Positions 10,620 to 21,967 of a DNA stretch of 64,000 nucleotides are shown here, piece by piece. How positions within the stretch are numbered: position 1 is the stretch's first letter; each line of letters starts with the position of its first letter. Position numbers and translations under genes: made by a program. The notes beneath the pieces are model-generated. The model was not told where the DNA came from. It worked only from the letters and a program-made list of their open reading frames with translations, and did not search any database. Origin of the DNA: Cristatella mucedo (lineage: Eukaryota; Bryozoa; Phylactolaemata; Cristatellidae); the NCBI GenBank assembly GCA_009760855.2, contig WPIO01000019.1, positions 3,671,501-3,735,500 on the forward strand, in the 5' to 3' direction.

Positions 10620-10856
10620 ACTCGCCAGATGGTGGAGTCAGGGGATACGGAGCCCTCCTTTAAGCGTCATCCTCTGCATCAGGAAGCATGGATTTTGGAG
10701 ATTTGGTCTATTGACTATGCGGGCTCGATGCTCGAGGGGGGAGTATGGCAGGTAGTTGTAGACCTTACCGCTTCCTGGTTCGCCTCCTCCCCGGAGGTAC
10801 TGATTGTTAACGAACTTTCGTCCAGCCAAATATTGTCCAATTCTCAGTGCCCGTAA
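10620..10856 (+). mobile_element. LTR-retrotransposon integrase-like fragment
   Basis: A plus frame reads HPLHQEAWILEIWSIDYAG, a short insert, then GVWQVVVDLTASW and SSPEV. This resembles the start of the Gypsy-type integrase core (PWxxWxIDYAGPMxGxxxLVVVDAxSKWPEV), with the two aspartates of the IDYAG and VVVD segments present. The third catalytic residue, zinc finger, protease, RT and LTRs are not seen. It is a short relic; a chance match is not excluded. Confidence 0.45.
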
Positions 10857-11544
10857 AGACTGCTATTAACGCTGAGCTGAATGTGCCTTGGCGGGAAAAC
10901 ATGGAAAAGGCACAGGAAAAAAGGGTTTCCGCTGCGAGAACTTCGCTGACAAATGCGGGATAATGGGTGGATAAGTAAGCTATTTGCAATTGAAGTGGGC
11001 CGCTGAGTCTGAGGCTGAGTCGCATCCAGTTTTCGTGGTAAGCGCCAGCATTGAGCCGTCAAAGAAGCAGCCATCGCAGCTACTGTATGTAGGGAGTGCT
11101 TTGATACGGTCACAGTACGAAGAGCATCGCGCGGAGAATCAGTAGGAGACTCCAATCGGAAGACAACAAACAAAGAGATCGCAATCCCCCCCAATCTAGG
11201 AAGTCATTAGAATTTCAACTGCTTCGTCCCAGGGCAGACCAGCTGCAGCAAACGAGGCAGACCCGAACGGTAGCATTCGAACGGTAGCGTTTACCGGCAA
11301 AGTAAAGTCGCGTCCTACGCGATGCTGCCAGGGCTTTTCTAAAAGGCAGCTCCAGTCTACGGGTGCGTCGTGCGAGTCTCGGGGTCTCGGGGTGGCTTGA
11401 CTTTTCTATCGGCTGCTGCTCGGTTTTTGATCTTTTTTTTTCTGCTCTGCATCTGCCTCTGGCACCGGCAGCGGCCGTCCGTCGCCGGTTGATCAGATCA
11501 CTGGCTCGGCCGAGGAGCACTGCAATTAATCGTGCCGAAACTCT

Positions 11545-12395
11545 CGAAATCTGTGTGCCATGTTCAAAAGTGACCTGTCGTTAGACGACCGCATCAGCTC
11601 CGCAGTCAAATCTGCCTACTTTCAGCTACATAATATTGCCAAAATTCAAGCTTGTTTAGATAAGGATACCACGTCTAAGTTGGTTCATGCATTCGTGACA
11701 TCCCGTCTTGACTTTTGTAACTCACTGCTTACTGGCCTCCCAGCATGTGCGATCAGGCGATTGCAGCTGGTGCAAAACTCTGCAGCTAGGCTTGTCTGTC
11801 GTGAGCTTCGCAGTTGCCAAATTACTCCACTTCTCGCCGACCTGCACTGGCTACCAGTCAAGCAACGGATTGACTTCAAGGTTTTGTCGCTCACTTTTAG
11901 GTCCCTTCATTCTATGGCTCCGGCCTATCTCTCCGATATACTCCCCCATCAGGCCAAGCATCGTACCACCCGCTTTTGGGAATCCAACAGTCTAGAAATA
12001 CCTCGTACAAACTTCAAATCCTTTGGAGACCATGCATTTAGTTCATATGCTCCCACAGCCTGGAACTCCCTCCCGACCTGCGTCAGAACATCCCCTGACC
12101 TGACCACATTTAAAAGGAACTTAAAAACACACCTATTTAGGACAGCATTTAGTGGGTCCCTGTGATTAGTCCTTGATGTACTTATGCGTGCTGACACTGT
12201 GCATGCTGCCACTAACCACATTTGCATGCTGACCCTGTGCATGTCACCCCTAACCATAACATTCCTTTTATTTGTTTTTTCAAGCATGATTTTACTTACC
12301 ATTCAATTGCATTTCCCTTTGCAGCAAATGTAAAGCACCTAGAGAGAGATTAAGTTCTCTGAGGGCGCTTTATCAAGTGCATTATTATTATTATT
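11545..12395 (+). repeat. LINE-A copy, 5'-truncated, ORF end plus 3' tail
   Basis: The frame 11560-12165 encodes the C-terminal third of the reverse transcriptase [55 protein letters not shown] and YAPTAWNSLPTCVRTSPD, ending RTAFSGSL-stop. The ~200-base 3' UTR ends with the conserved stem-loop and (ATT)n at ~12380-12395. This is the best preserved LINE-A 3' half here and serves as reference for the others. The catalytic YADD part is absent, so it is not active. Confidence 0.85.
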
Positions 12396-14117
12396 AGCAC
12401 ACCCAAGTTATCGTGCGGCAGCACCGTCTGCTAAGCTGACTCGACGCGTGTAATGTAGTAGCATGCTTTAGGAAGCTTTTTGAACTCACAAAGACACGTA
12501 CACATCTCAACAAACTCAGCAAGCTTCGTCATGCAGAAGCTTTTGCTGGATAAGGCTACGCAAGTCGGGGAAGCAGAGCTTGGTTGTGATTGTATGTGTT
12601 GGCAACCAATGAATGGCAGTGCAGGTGTCCAACTGTGGGTCTTCGCGGTCGCATTGGAGATGCACTCGCCTAACCACGTGGTTTGAGTCCAACCCAGAGG
12701 GTAATTCTGCGTTGCCTTTAGGCATTGGGTGAAAGCCACTTGGGCTCTTCAGCCAATATGTAAATGAGACCACTGAATTTAATTTGATTTAATTTGACCG
12801 CCGACTTTAATTTGATGTAATGTGTTGTACACTCAGGGGGGAGGGTGAGGAATAGTATTTCAGAGAAATCCTCGGTGGAGAACTGTTGAGTCACTGCAAC
12901 AATTACGTGCTCTTATTAGTTGCGAGGCTTATGCAAAAGATTCCCTCGGGCTCCTCCTCTTAACCATAGTGCAGATGCTCTGATCGCTCTCTGTAGAGCG
13001 CCGATCGCGGCCAATCAGTAATGGCCGCCCTCTCAGTCTAGCAATATAGGCGCCTGCTTTTCCCGCAGTCGCAGTGCGTCGAAAGGCTGCTGCTCTTACT
13101 GTGAGCATCAATAACGTTTTGATAGCGTTTTGTCGGCTACGCTTACTTCTCATCTAGGCTGCCCTTAAAACTGTTTCTTCTCGCTGCGTTTCCTGAGATG
13201 TAATAAAATTGTAGGCTCTGTTGAGACAAATTGCTATGTTAACACCTAAGCACACCATCTGCAGGCTGCATCTGCTGAAGGACCGAAACCTGAACCCTCT
13301 TTGCCAGACCAAGGAAGGGGTCGACATTAGAGGAGCCTGCTGTTACCAGCTGTGGCTGGAGGGAGCTAGCAGACTGACGCTCGGTCTAATTATGCCCAGC
13401 TGATTCAGTCGTCTCGGCCAATTAGCTCCCACCTTGTACGTGGTATAAATTGGCCTGGTGGGGTAAGTGCGGTATACGTGGAGGCTGCCTATGGCCTAGG
13501 AGGTCCTCTGCACCCAGCTCGAATCTTTTACGAATTATCTTTTCGCAAGATTGCACCCTTAATTCGGTGACATGGCACGCCTTCAACAGGGGTATACACG
13601 AACCATGTCAAAGATCAAGTAGACTGTACGATCGATTAGTCACGCTACACATTTTAGGATGTGCCACCTGCATCTGAAACTACTCTCAGACGGCGCCTAC
13701 GTACTTGCATGCACCTGGTGCTTTATGATGCCGTCATACACCGTCTGGACTAGGGCCGTATCTGTCAGGTAAGCAAGGCATCCGAGGGCTAAAAGGTGAG
13801 CTTCGAGTACGAGTGCCCGTGTATCAATCTGTGGAATCTCCTCATCTACCCTCAATGGCATTTGTAAGCAACCAGCTTGCTACTGTTGGCACACAATAAT
13901 TTGTTAAGCACCGGCCATCCACAGCACAGACTGCAAAAAGACGCTCCGGCTGGCTGGCGATTGGTCTAGTCGCATGCATGATGTCATTGCTTCTGCAGCA
14001 CGCACTGCACCGCTGGTTTGCTTCATTTAAGAAAAAGTTGAACCGAGTGACTACAAGCACAAGCCGCAAGCAGGAGGCACAGCGGCAGAGTATGCTCCGC
14101 TCGTATGCTCAGCTCGC
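12396..14117. other. no gene recognised; possible SINE-like segment at 12.6-12.8 kb
   Basis: Near 12660-12700 GTGGTTTGAGTCC looks like a degenerate tRNA B box, followed by a segment that could be an old SINE. The rest, to 14.1 kb, shows only short overlapping frames and no repeat that I can match. Confidence 0.3.
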
Positions 14118-14349
14118 ATGCATGACGCGCATACGCAGGCAGGCACGCCTCAGGGCACGCGCCGCTGCTTGCACGCGAAAGCTTGCTGCTCGCAGTGCAG
14201 CGGCCTCGAGGGCGTGCCTACCTGCACCGCACACACGTGCGGACCTTCGTCCGCACAAAATTTGCATCGGGTGCATGCACATGACTGTTTCCACGCGGCC
14301 TCGTTTGTGCCAAGACATGCACGACAGCTTGCTATGCATCTACCAACGA

Positions 14350-14449
14350 TGGCTGATAATGGCATGGACTTCGGCGAGAGCCAGTATGGGTATGTTTCGT
14401 CAGCTCCAGACGGCCACGCAGAGAATCGATATACTGGAATGCAGGTTAA
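14350..14449 (+). CDS. candidate first coding exon of an unidentified gene
   Basis: Downstream of a CpG-rich stretch (14.10-14.30 kb) an ATG in good context (ACGATGGCTG) opens a frame reading MADNGMDFGESQYGYVSS, then APDGHAENRYTGMQ, ending at CAG|GTTAAT, a moderate donor. Low-complexity, acidic and Tyr/Gly-containing starts of this sort are common in nuclear or RNA-binding proteins, but I do not recognise it. No following exon with matching phase was found. The frame itself runs on to a stop at 14526-14528. Confidence 0.25.
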
Positions 14450-14569
14450 TGAAAATACAGTCAGGTCTAGTATATCTGTATTCAGTGCTAGCCCAAAAAA
14501 TCCACGCACGCTGGAGATCAAGGTTTAAGCTCTGGTATTTCAGTGTTTCTCGGACTGTTTTTGATTAAC

Positions 14570-15440
14570 AACATTTCAACCGAGCAGGGAATTTGCACGT
14601 GTTGGCAGTATTTTTCCTAAATCGTGCAAAACCACGTTAAGCGATCACGCTTTGGCTGCAACTAGGGCTGCATTTCTGGCATCCGACGTAGTCACCTTTC
14701 TCGACTGATATAATTGTTTACGTGCATTCTGGGCATAGCAAATTGTCGGGCATTTTCAGCAATTATTAGTTGTTTGAATATGCTATTTTGAGCATGCACA
14801 ATTAAATGATTGGCATCATTGGTTCAAAGAGATGCAGTAAATCGATGACGAATTGGAAAGAAAAGCCATCCAACAAAGCCTTCTGATAAATAAGGAATTG
14901 AAGAGTTCTTTAAAACTATTTCCTAGGTCTTAACTTTCTCACTTAGCAAAATGCTCCTACTAAATTCAACTGCCATATCACAGTTTCAATGAAAGCCTTT
15001 TTGCATGCAGACTAATATGGTTTGAACCTCTTAAAAAAGCTTCTAAAGCAATTTATACGGCCATGCCACTTGTTTTTAATGAGAAAATGTAGTTGGCTAA
15101 TTTCTCGCTCTAACTACACTATCAATTTCTTGCATAGTTTCAAACCATGTCGGGCCTACGTCTACGCATGCATAAGAACCAGATGTCTCAAACCTTGAAC
15201 ATTCCTGAACTAGTGCGAGACGCATTAGATCCAAAAATTCTTACTTCAACATGTTTTGGTCGTCCTACCAAAAATATTCCTTGAAAATCGCGACTGCTTC
15301 CGAACCCACCTGAAACCGCCAACCAAGTTTATTTTGCACTTTTTGCAACTAGTAGGCTAACCAAGGTGGCATCGTACACAATTATCTACTTTGATTGCTT
15401 CCTCATATTAATCTTACCTTGTAATGCTAATATTTTTTTG
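14570..15440. other. AT-rich stretch, no gene recognised
   Basis: No long frame on either strand and no repeat match apart from a short AAAAAATCCACG word at 14.5 kb that also occurs in the fold-back at 15.5 kb. Confidence 0.4.
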
Positions 15441-15588
15441 CTTTTATTTTGTAGACCACTGCAAAGTTTTAGATTTGAGCTGACTACCAGGATTCGTGGA
15501 TTTTATATAATAACGATGGCTTAAAAAATCCACGAACCCTTGGAGTCAACTCAAATATAAAAATTTGGAGTGGTTTAAAAAATAAAAG
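15441..15588. mobile_element. 148-bp fold-back (MITE-like) element
   Basis: The two ends are imperfect inverted repeats ~60 bases long. CTTTTATTTT, ACCACT, TTTGAG, TGACT and TTCGTGGATTTT on the left answer AAAATCCACGAA, AGTCA, CTCAAAT, AGTGGT and AAAATAAAAG on the right, with a short central loop. Size and structure suit a non-autonomous DNA transposon. No target-site duplication was identified. Confidence 0.55.
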
Positions 15589-15623
15589 GCCAACAAATTA
15601 TTATTTGGGCTGACTGTATATAT

Positions 15624-15872
<249 letters not shown>

Positions 15873-16084
15873 GAGTCGGCCCCCAGACTGACGAAATAAA
15901 CAAGGACTGGAAAACCTGTCGTAAGTCGAGAGTGGTATATGATACGCTCTACCATGATGCTTTCTGACAAAGACATAGAGATGTGACGAATTGAACTATT
16001 TTTACAAATACAAAACAAATAAGAAATCAGTAGGAGCAAGTAAATAAGATTATATTTACAAACCATAATGTGGAGTAATTTTTG

Positions 16085-16505
16085 GCATGCCGAAGCTGGC
16101 ATTTGAAGTACTGTTGAGGAGGAGGAGGAAGATCTTGCTGAAGGATCATCGACTGCCTCTTCCTCTTCATCCTTCGTGACTGATTGATGGCTGAGGTGAA
16201 TCAGCTGCTTTGCTAGTGGATGGTTGGAGCTCACTCGTTTCTATTTGATGAAATAAGAATCGAGCTTTGACAGTTTTGTTTGCTTTTCCTTTCTTGGATG
16301 ATTTCATGAAAGCAGGCAACAGAATCATTCACTCACCTTTCAACTTTAAGGTATCTTTCGAAGTTGCATTCATTTTGTTCTAGTATTTTCTGGCAGATTC
16401 TCTTTACCGTACCGTACTCATTTTCTCCTCAAGAGAAACTGCTCTCTTCTGCTTCTTTTCTCTACCACCAAGAGCGGCACCTACTTTCGCGCCTTCAGAC
16501 ATCTC
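16085..16505 (-). pseudogene. degenerate coding relic, possibly transposon-derived
   Basis: Read on the minus strand, an ATG at 16501 opens MSEGAKVGAALGGREKKQKR, then AVSLEEKM, before a stop. A shifted frame continues TVKRICQKILEQNECNFERY, LKVER, to a good GTGAGT donor. Further on come ETSELQPSTSKAADSPQPS and, shifted again, KDEEEEAVDDPSARSSSSSS. The chain of protein-like pieces in alternating frames suggests a decayed ORF. The basic N-terminus followed by a SLEEK helix and QPSTS linker recalls DNA-transposon proteins (Tigger or hAT/ZMYM types), but no catalytic motif is visible. Confidence 0.3.
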
Positions 16506-16842
16506 AAAATAAGCACACTATCCAATGAAGAATTAAATAGTAGTAAATAAATTAATAAAGTAGCGAACGGTAAAATCACAGTACAAAACATGAGAACGCA
16601 CGAAATCACTCCGAACACGTCTTACCGCTTGCAAGTCAAGCGAGCCCCCCAGTACCCACAATGCATACCTGTCAGATATAGTTTCCTTTACACTGTTTGT
16701 GGCGTTTTCAAATATAATCACTGCGCACGGATTTTTACAGTTTCCTTGGATATATTTTGATTTTCGATTGTTTTTTGCTTGACCGTGCCCGGGTTTGTAT
16801 CTCCCAATTTTCGTAAGACGAACCGCCGTACGTCGGAAGCTT

Positions 16843-16905
16843 ACTGTATATACAGTATATGTACATATATATATATATGTGTGTGTATATGTATATATAT
16901 ATGTA

Positions 16906-16945
<40 letters not shown>
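16843..16945. repeat. TATG/TA microsatellite
   Basis: Mixed TATATG, TGTGTG and TATA units, with further ATATGC words to 17.1 kb. Confidence 0.9.
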
Positions 16946-16949
<4 letters not shown>

Positions 16950-17094
16950 ATGGTATATATGCCTTTGCGAGTATACATGAACATACATATATGCATATGC
17001 GCTCAATATATAGTATATACATATGCCTATCTATTTATCTATATCTAAATACATATCCACGTATAAATGCGCATATGTGTGTACTTCTAATGCA

Positions 17095-17604
17095 CTAATC
17101 ACCTGAAGAATATGCAGATATGCAGTTATTTGCAAGTAGCTCTAACTCTACAAAGCTGTCGACTACGTGGGTATTTTTACTCCAAAGAGTTCTCGTTAGC
17201 ATCTTTTCATTTAGTAAGCATCTTTTGGTGTGCACACGATCGTCAATAGTTGTAATCTCCCTAGTAAAGCAAATTAAGAAGCATAGGATCAACATGAAAG
17301 TAAGTAGAACAAGTGTAGCTGTGAGCAACAGCCAGAAGAGAAATGCCAGATTCCGCAGCAGGGAGAAAGTATCGCCGTTGTACAGAAGAATTGCGGAAAC
17401 GAGTTCCACAGATGAACGGTCGAAGTAGCCAATAGTCGAAGCAAAAGAAAGGAACAGCTCGCACGTGCTTTCCAGAGAGAGGTGCAGGACGAACGAGGAG
17501 ACTGAGACTGCTGTAGCAGTGCAGCCCGGCTCATGCTGCAAGCACGCCAAGCACGAGCAGCTTTGCACGTAGGCGACGAGTATTACAGCCGTACAGCCGC
17601 CCAC
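17095..17604 (-). CDS. hypothetical open frame with hydrophobic segments
   Basis: A 169-codon minus-strand frame free of simple repeats. It has no ATG near its 5' end (it opens with GTG), so if real it is an internal or last exon. A plausible acceptor is CTTGCAG at ~17.53 kb, just before CATGAGCCGG. The translation contains a strong membrane-type segment, LAFLFWLLLTATLVLLTFML, continuing ILCFLICF, then a charged stretch (TREITTIDDRVHTKR), and a weaker hydrophobic region before it. It ends with TAG at 17095-17097. I do not recognise a family. Length alone is only modestly above chance. Confidence 0.28.
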   Translation of the reverse strand: MGGCTAVILVAYVQSCSCLACLQHEPGCTATAVSVSSFVLHLSLESTCELFLSFASTIGYFDRSSVELVSAILLYNGDTFSLLRNLAFLFWLLLTATLVLLTFMLILCFLICFTREITTIDDRVHTKRCLLNEKMLTRTLWSKNTHVVDSFVELELLANNCISAYSSGD

Positions 17605-17899
17605 CGATCGACCAGGCGTCGCTGCAGCTCCTTCAGCTTCAGGGAGACACGTGACGGTATTTTGTGGATGGGTGCACTAGTCAGCAAACGCGCACGCACG
17701 CGCATGTACGCAGAAATACTCGTGCACCCGCGCACGCAAATACACGCACTCAGACTTAGTGGTACGCAGATATGCGTGAACAGACACAGACTCGCACAGA
17801 AAATTCTGCTGGACGTCGATAAAAAAAGGCCGTGGGTGCTGCGGGCTGCGGTCTGTCCGCGGCGGCTCAGCGACGTAACGTATTAACGGAAGGGACAAA

Positions 17900-19264
17900 G
17901 CTCAGTAGCCGCAGCCCGATTCGGCGCCGGATGCTGGGCTCGCTGTAAGCTACGCCTGTCAGCAGGACATCAGCCTGCCCTCACCTTTCTGGGGGGGGGG
18001 TGGGAGTGGAAGATCAGCAGCTGCATGGGCGGGTATAAACTACCGCATTCCTTAACACGTGCACCTACGCTAATTAATTAGTCGGCTACAGTCTCTTCTT
18101 CGAGTACGGCACCGATAGCAGCGAATACCTGTGGGAGTGGGTCTAGCTACCTGAGCTAGCCAATCCGGCTGCCTAAAGGATCCAAAGCTCCCTTCCCGTT
18201 CTTTCCCGCCCCTCCCCCCCCCCCCCCCCCGGCGGTTGAGGGCAGTGGGATCATGACAGGAGGCGGCTTGTAGACGGTCAGCCGGACAGACGTTATCAAG
18301 CCCTCAGTACCCGGAGCAACCTGCTCACAAAGTAGACGAATTCCCACGGGCGAGCCGGTGGTGGAGCCGGTGGAACGAGTCAATGCAAGGCGGGTTACGC
18401 GGTACGCTAGCTCCTCGGGGCCGAAGAGCTCGCGAGTGCCTCACCTCTTTGCAGCACATCTCTGGTCGGCCATGCTGATGTCGGGATTCAGTGGCTGCAC
18501 ACCCTCGATGACTGCTAATACGTTGACAGCGAGCAAGTTGCTAAGTGACGGGCCCTGAGGGTAATCAAGCACAGGCACCGATACAATCTACCAGCGCTGC
18601 GATCGCAGTGCATACAGGAAGATATTGAAAGCCAAAGCCACCAGGTTCCAGGCAAGCCCTTTTGGAAATGGCAGTGACCTGCTGGGAGCTACTATGTGTG
18701 CCTGAGTTAATGGTGGATTCATGCAAGCTTACACTAGATACCATGGGCTCACATGTTACATCGCTCTCCTCTCGATCCGATAGTGGCTGGCCTGCTACGA
18801 CGGCTAGAAGTCGGTGTTTATAAAACAGTCAATACTTTATTTACAAAGGATGCTCTGCAGTAGTTCCCATACCATGCATGAAGGCCTGTTTATTTAATTT
18901 AATAAGCACTCGAGTCGCAGCAGATAATAGCCGCCCTGCTGTCATGGGCACCCAACACTTAAGTCAGATACAAACTGTCGAGCTACTTGCCACGACGGTT
19001 TTAGTATTTCAAGTAGAAGTGGAGGGAGTAGCTGATAGATTTGGAAGTTTGGATCAATCAACAATGCAGTTATTATATTGTCAAAATCATTCGCATACTT
19101 CAAATAATAGTGATATCGTGTTAAAACACAAACATCAGCCGAGAGGAAGCTACGAATCTCGAGGGTACAGTCTGAGAAAGAACGCGACTAACCTAAGTGC
19201 AAGAGCTATAATGGCGAATGCAAGGTCATCATATTTCCGGTAAAGGTACACAAATGGATGTGAT
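17900..19264. other. no gene recognised
   Basis: Contains G10 (17991) and C18 (18211) homopolymer runs and short frames. A small ATG-plus-donor combination on the minus strand at 18.47 kb was considered and rejected. No repeat family of this window is seen. Confidence 0.35.
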
Positions 19265-19425
19265 ATTTATATAATTCATGTGTATAGCACCCTAAGAGAA
19301 CTTAATCTCTATATAGGTGCTTTACATATGCCAAGGGGCTCGAGCCGCCGACCTCAGTCAACCAACTGTATTCACCTTGACCTCGGTCGAGACGAGCATC
19401 TCAACCGCTGACCCAAACCGACGCG
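19265..19425 (-). repeat. tRNA-headed SINE with LINE-A type 3' stem-loop
   Basis: Read on the minus strand: a tRNA-like head with degenerate A and B boxes (CGGCTCGAGCCCC), then CATATGTAAAGCACCTATAT, AGAGATTAAGTTCTCTTAGG and GTGCTATAC. The 3' part is the LINE-A terminal stem-loop. Confidence 0.6.
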
Positions 19426-19539
19426 ACGTTGGCAAAACTGTCGTAGTAGGTGAGCAGGAGGCGGGTAGCCGCTCACGCAAGTGGGCCAGCGGAGGACGTC
19501 GGCGCCACTTGGACGGATCTGAGGGTGCGTACCTGGTCG

Positions 19540-19691
19540 GTGGCTTGTACAGCGCCCTAAGAGACCCTGATCTCTATTCAGGCGCTCCACACATGCCACG
19601 GGGCTCGAGCCTACAACCTCAGTCAACAAATTAATTCACCTTGACCTTGGTTTGAGACGAGCGTCTTAACCCCTGGGCCAAACCAGCGCGG
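19540..19691 (-). repeat. tRNA-headed SINE, second copy
   Basis: Same arrangement as the copy at 19.3 kb: on the minus strand GCTGGTTTGGCCCAGGGGTT, a B box inside GGCTCGAGCCCCG, then GGAGCGCCTGAATAGAGATC and GGGCGCTG. Confidence 0.65.
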
Positions 19692-21110
19692 CGTGGAATG
19701 CTCCGGCTACTCCGCTCTCTCTTATCTCTGACCCCGATGTTTCCGCTAGAGAAGAGGAAGTCAAAGCCCTTTGCCTCAAACGTGTTTGCAACAAGCACGT
19801 ACGTGCCCGCTTCGAAATGGAGTGCATATCGTACGATCGTTCTATTTTCTGAGGATACATTGGCCACCGTAAAAGTCCACAGCTGCAGTGGCTGATGTAC
19901 TAGTCGTATCCGATCCGCCTCCGGAGCTTCTCGGGTGCGGCTTGCCGGCACTTCCGTTGCGCTGCTTAGGCTACCGACGGGTCGTGCCACTCGCGGCGAA
20001 GGCGCTCGCCATGAGCCGCGAACTGGGACTTGAGCTGTAAGAAACCGGAGATGCACCCCGCCCGCCTTTTTTTCTGGATGACAATCCAACCTCGAGGGCT
20101 CCGCGACCTCACTGTACGCTCAGCGACCAGCACGTCTTGACCTTTTCATTTCTTTCCTTGGTTTCTAGCAAAAGCAGCACCAGCCTAGAGCTTGGCATCA
20201 GATCACTGCGTCCGTGTGAATACGACGGAGCCGGCTGCGTCGTCCTTGTCGGTTCGTCGCGGGTAATGCAAAACTAAATGAGAACGCAGCAGCAGCCAGC
20301 GCTGGCTGCGCGGTATTGCTAATGCGAGCGATAATTGCTATATTATTGCTAATGCGAGCGATCATCCAATCCTAACGGTTGGCTAATCTTTTTGCTATTT
20401 GCGATCGCTAGTGGCTCACTGCCTGACTCGGTTAGGGCAATCTTCTCTCTCTCTCTCCCCCCTCTTCTCGAGAGTACTCGAGGAATCTGATATCTCCGCC
20501 GCTGCTGCTACCGCTGCTAACGCTGCTGCTGGTGCTGCCGCTGAATCGCTCCTCGGAATCGCGGCTTAAAATGGTTAAAATGGGGCTCGGCTGAACAGGC
20601 GCCCCAGCGAAAGCGGAAAAGTCATTCCAATTGGCTAGCGATTCAGCGCTGCCCTTAGCGCGATAGAAAGCATCGGCAGAGGTTACGGTTACGACTTGAC
20701 GTTGCCGTGGCAGCGGCTCTCAATCGAATCGCCTTTCGACGAGCTGCAAGATAGGAATGCACACTTGCGCTCAGTTTAAGAGGCTGGTAAGTGGAAGTTC
20801 CTGATACCTTATTGGGCGGCTTTCTACCAGCATTCCTGCCACCTGCACTTCGCAGTTGGGGTCTGCTTAGCCGTCAGTCGTCCTTTCGACCGCTGGCGGG
20901 CGCCTATTTCGAGACAGCTAGGCTAATTGGGCTAATCTCTCTCGATTCTTCTCTGCCACCTTCACTGCTGACCTGTCATAACCTCTCACGACACCCCGCC
21001 TTACTTCCTCGATCGGCCGAGATCGACTCGACCCTTCGGAGTCACTGCGAAGCATCTGAAAGGAACTAGATAGCGATCGCTGAAGTCACATGGCCCCAGT
21101 CACATTCCCC
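19692..21110. other. GC-moderate region, no gene recognised
   Basis: Frames in 19.63-20.09 kb look protein-like in composition on the minus strand, but no family or splice structure could be supported. A duplicated ATTGCTAATGCGAGCGAT word lies at 20.31-20.36 kb. GCTGCTGCT runs occur near 20.50 kb. Confidence 0.3.
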
Positions 21111-21119
21111 TTTCCTCTC

Positions 21120-21163
21120 CGCCAGCGCGGGCTTCGCGTGCTACCACGAAGCCCGCGCTGGCG
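21120..21163. other. perfect 17-bp stem hairpin
   Basis: CGCCAGCGCGGGCTTCG (21120-21136) is followed by a 10-base loop and its exact reverse complement (21147-21163). A perfect GC-rich stem of this length is unlikely by chance. Whether it is a transcribed RNA structure, a protein site or a transposon scar cannot be told from sequence. Confidence 0.7.
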
Positions 21164-21334
21164 ACTGTAAACACCGCCGCGCGTTTAACGGATAATTATG
21201 CACATCAGTCTGCCTGCCCTCGGTCTGTCCCCGGTGCGTGCATCAGCTTGCCTACACAGGAGTTGTTGCTCGCACGAGAAGTTCAAGTCAAGGAGCCATT
21301 CAGCCTGTTGCAGCTGGAAGAGTAACGAAGGCGA

Positions 21335-21505
21335 AGCGATGGCACACTAGATAAGGCGGTTGCTTTCACGACCTCGGTCCCGAGGTCGTGGGTTCGAATC
21401 CTGCGGTGGGCGATCCTTTATCGCCACTGCAAGCGGTGGTGATAGCCGTAAAGGCTCTTCTGTCGCTATACAAAAAGAGGCTGTTTAATCAGCTTGGGTG
21501 TATTT
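21335..21505 (+). repeat. SINE-D, tRNA-derived, full-length copy
   Basis: The A-box-like TGGCACACTAGATAAGG and a perfect B box GGTTCGAATCC (21393-21403) form the tRNA head. A tail with GATAGCCGTAAAGGCTCTTC, CTATACAAAAAGAGGCTGTT and TAATCAGC follows, ending near GTATTTATTC. Related copies lie at 8.5, 29.4, 51.7 and 59.1 kb. Confidence 0.7.
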
Positions 21506-21967
21506 ATTCATTAAAATGGCGTGGGCGCGTTTCTTGCGAAATCGCTAAACTCGGATACCTTCTGTTGCATAACGGTGTCTCCGGAGGCGGCAGCTGCTCT
21601 AGTGGGAGTCTCACGGAGACGCAGCGGGCGCACTTGCGTGGTAAACGAGACTCTTTCCTGTATTCCTCTCCGCGGGCACATATCTATTCGAGCCCAATCA
21701 ATCGCAGCAGACGACACGAAATATAGTCTGCATCAGTGGCCCGACGCTGCGCTGCTTCAACGGCTTAACTATTGGCCACAGCAGGTGAGGCATGTGCATT
21801 AGTGTCTGGCGCTTCGCTAATTGCAGCAGCATAAGCAGAAGCCGCAGGCGCACACGACACCTCCCGATATTACACGACAGACGAACAAAGAGTTTAGTAG
21901 GGGTGGGGCGACACAAAAACCCCCGCAAGTAGCCGACGTGCGACGGTTGCATGAATGTGCGCACGTT

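Noticed and set aside
18445-18473. Small minus-strand first exon (MADQRCAAKR before GTGAGG)
   Set aside because: Good start context and donor, but no following exon with the required phase was found; too short to support.
21335-21420. Functional tRNA gene
   Set aside because: A and B boxes are present but the acceptor and anticodon arms do not fold properly, and a SINE tail follows with other copies in the window.
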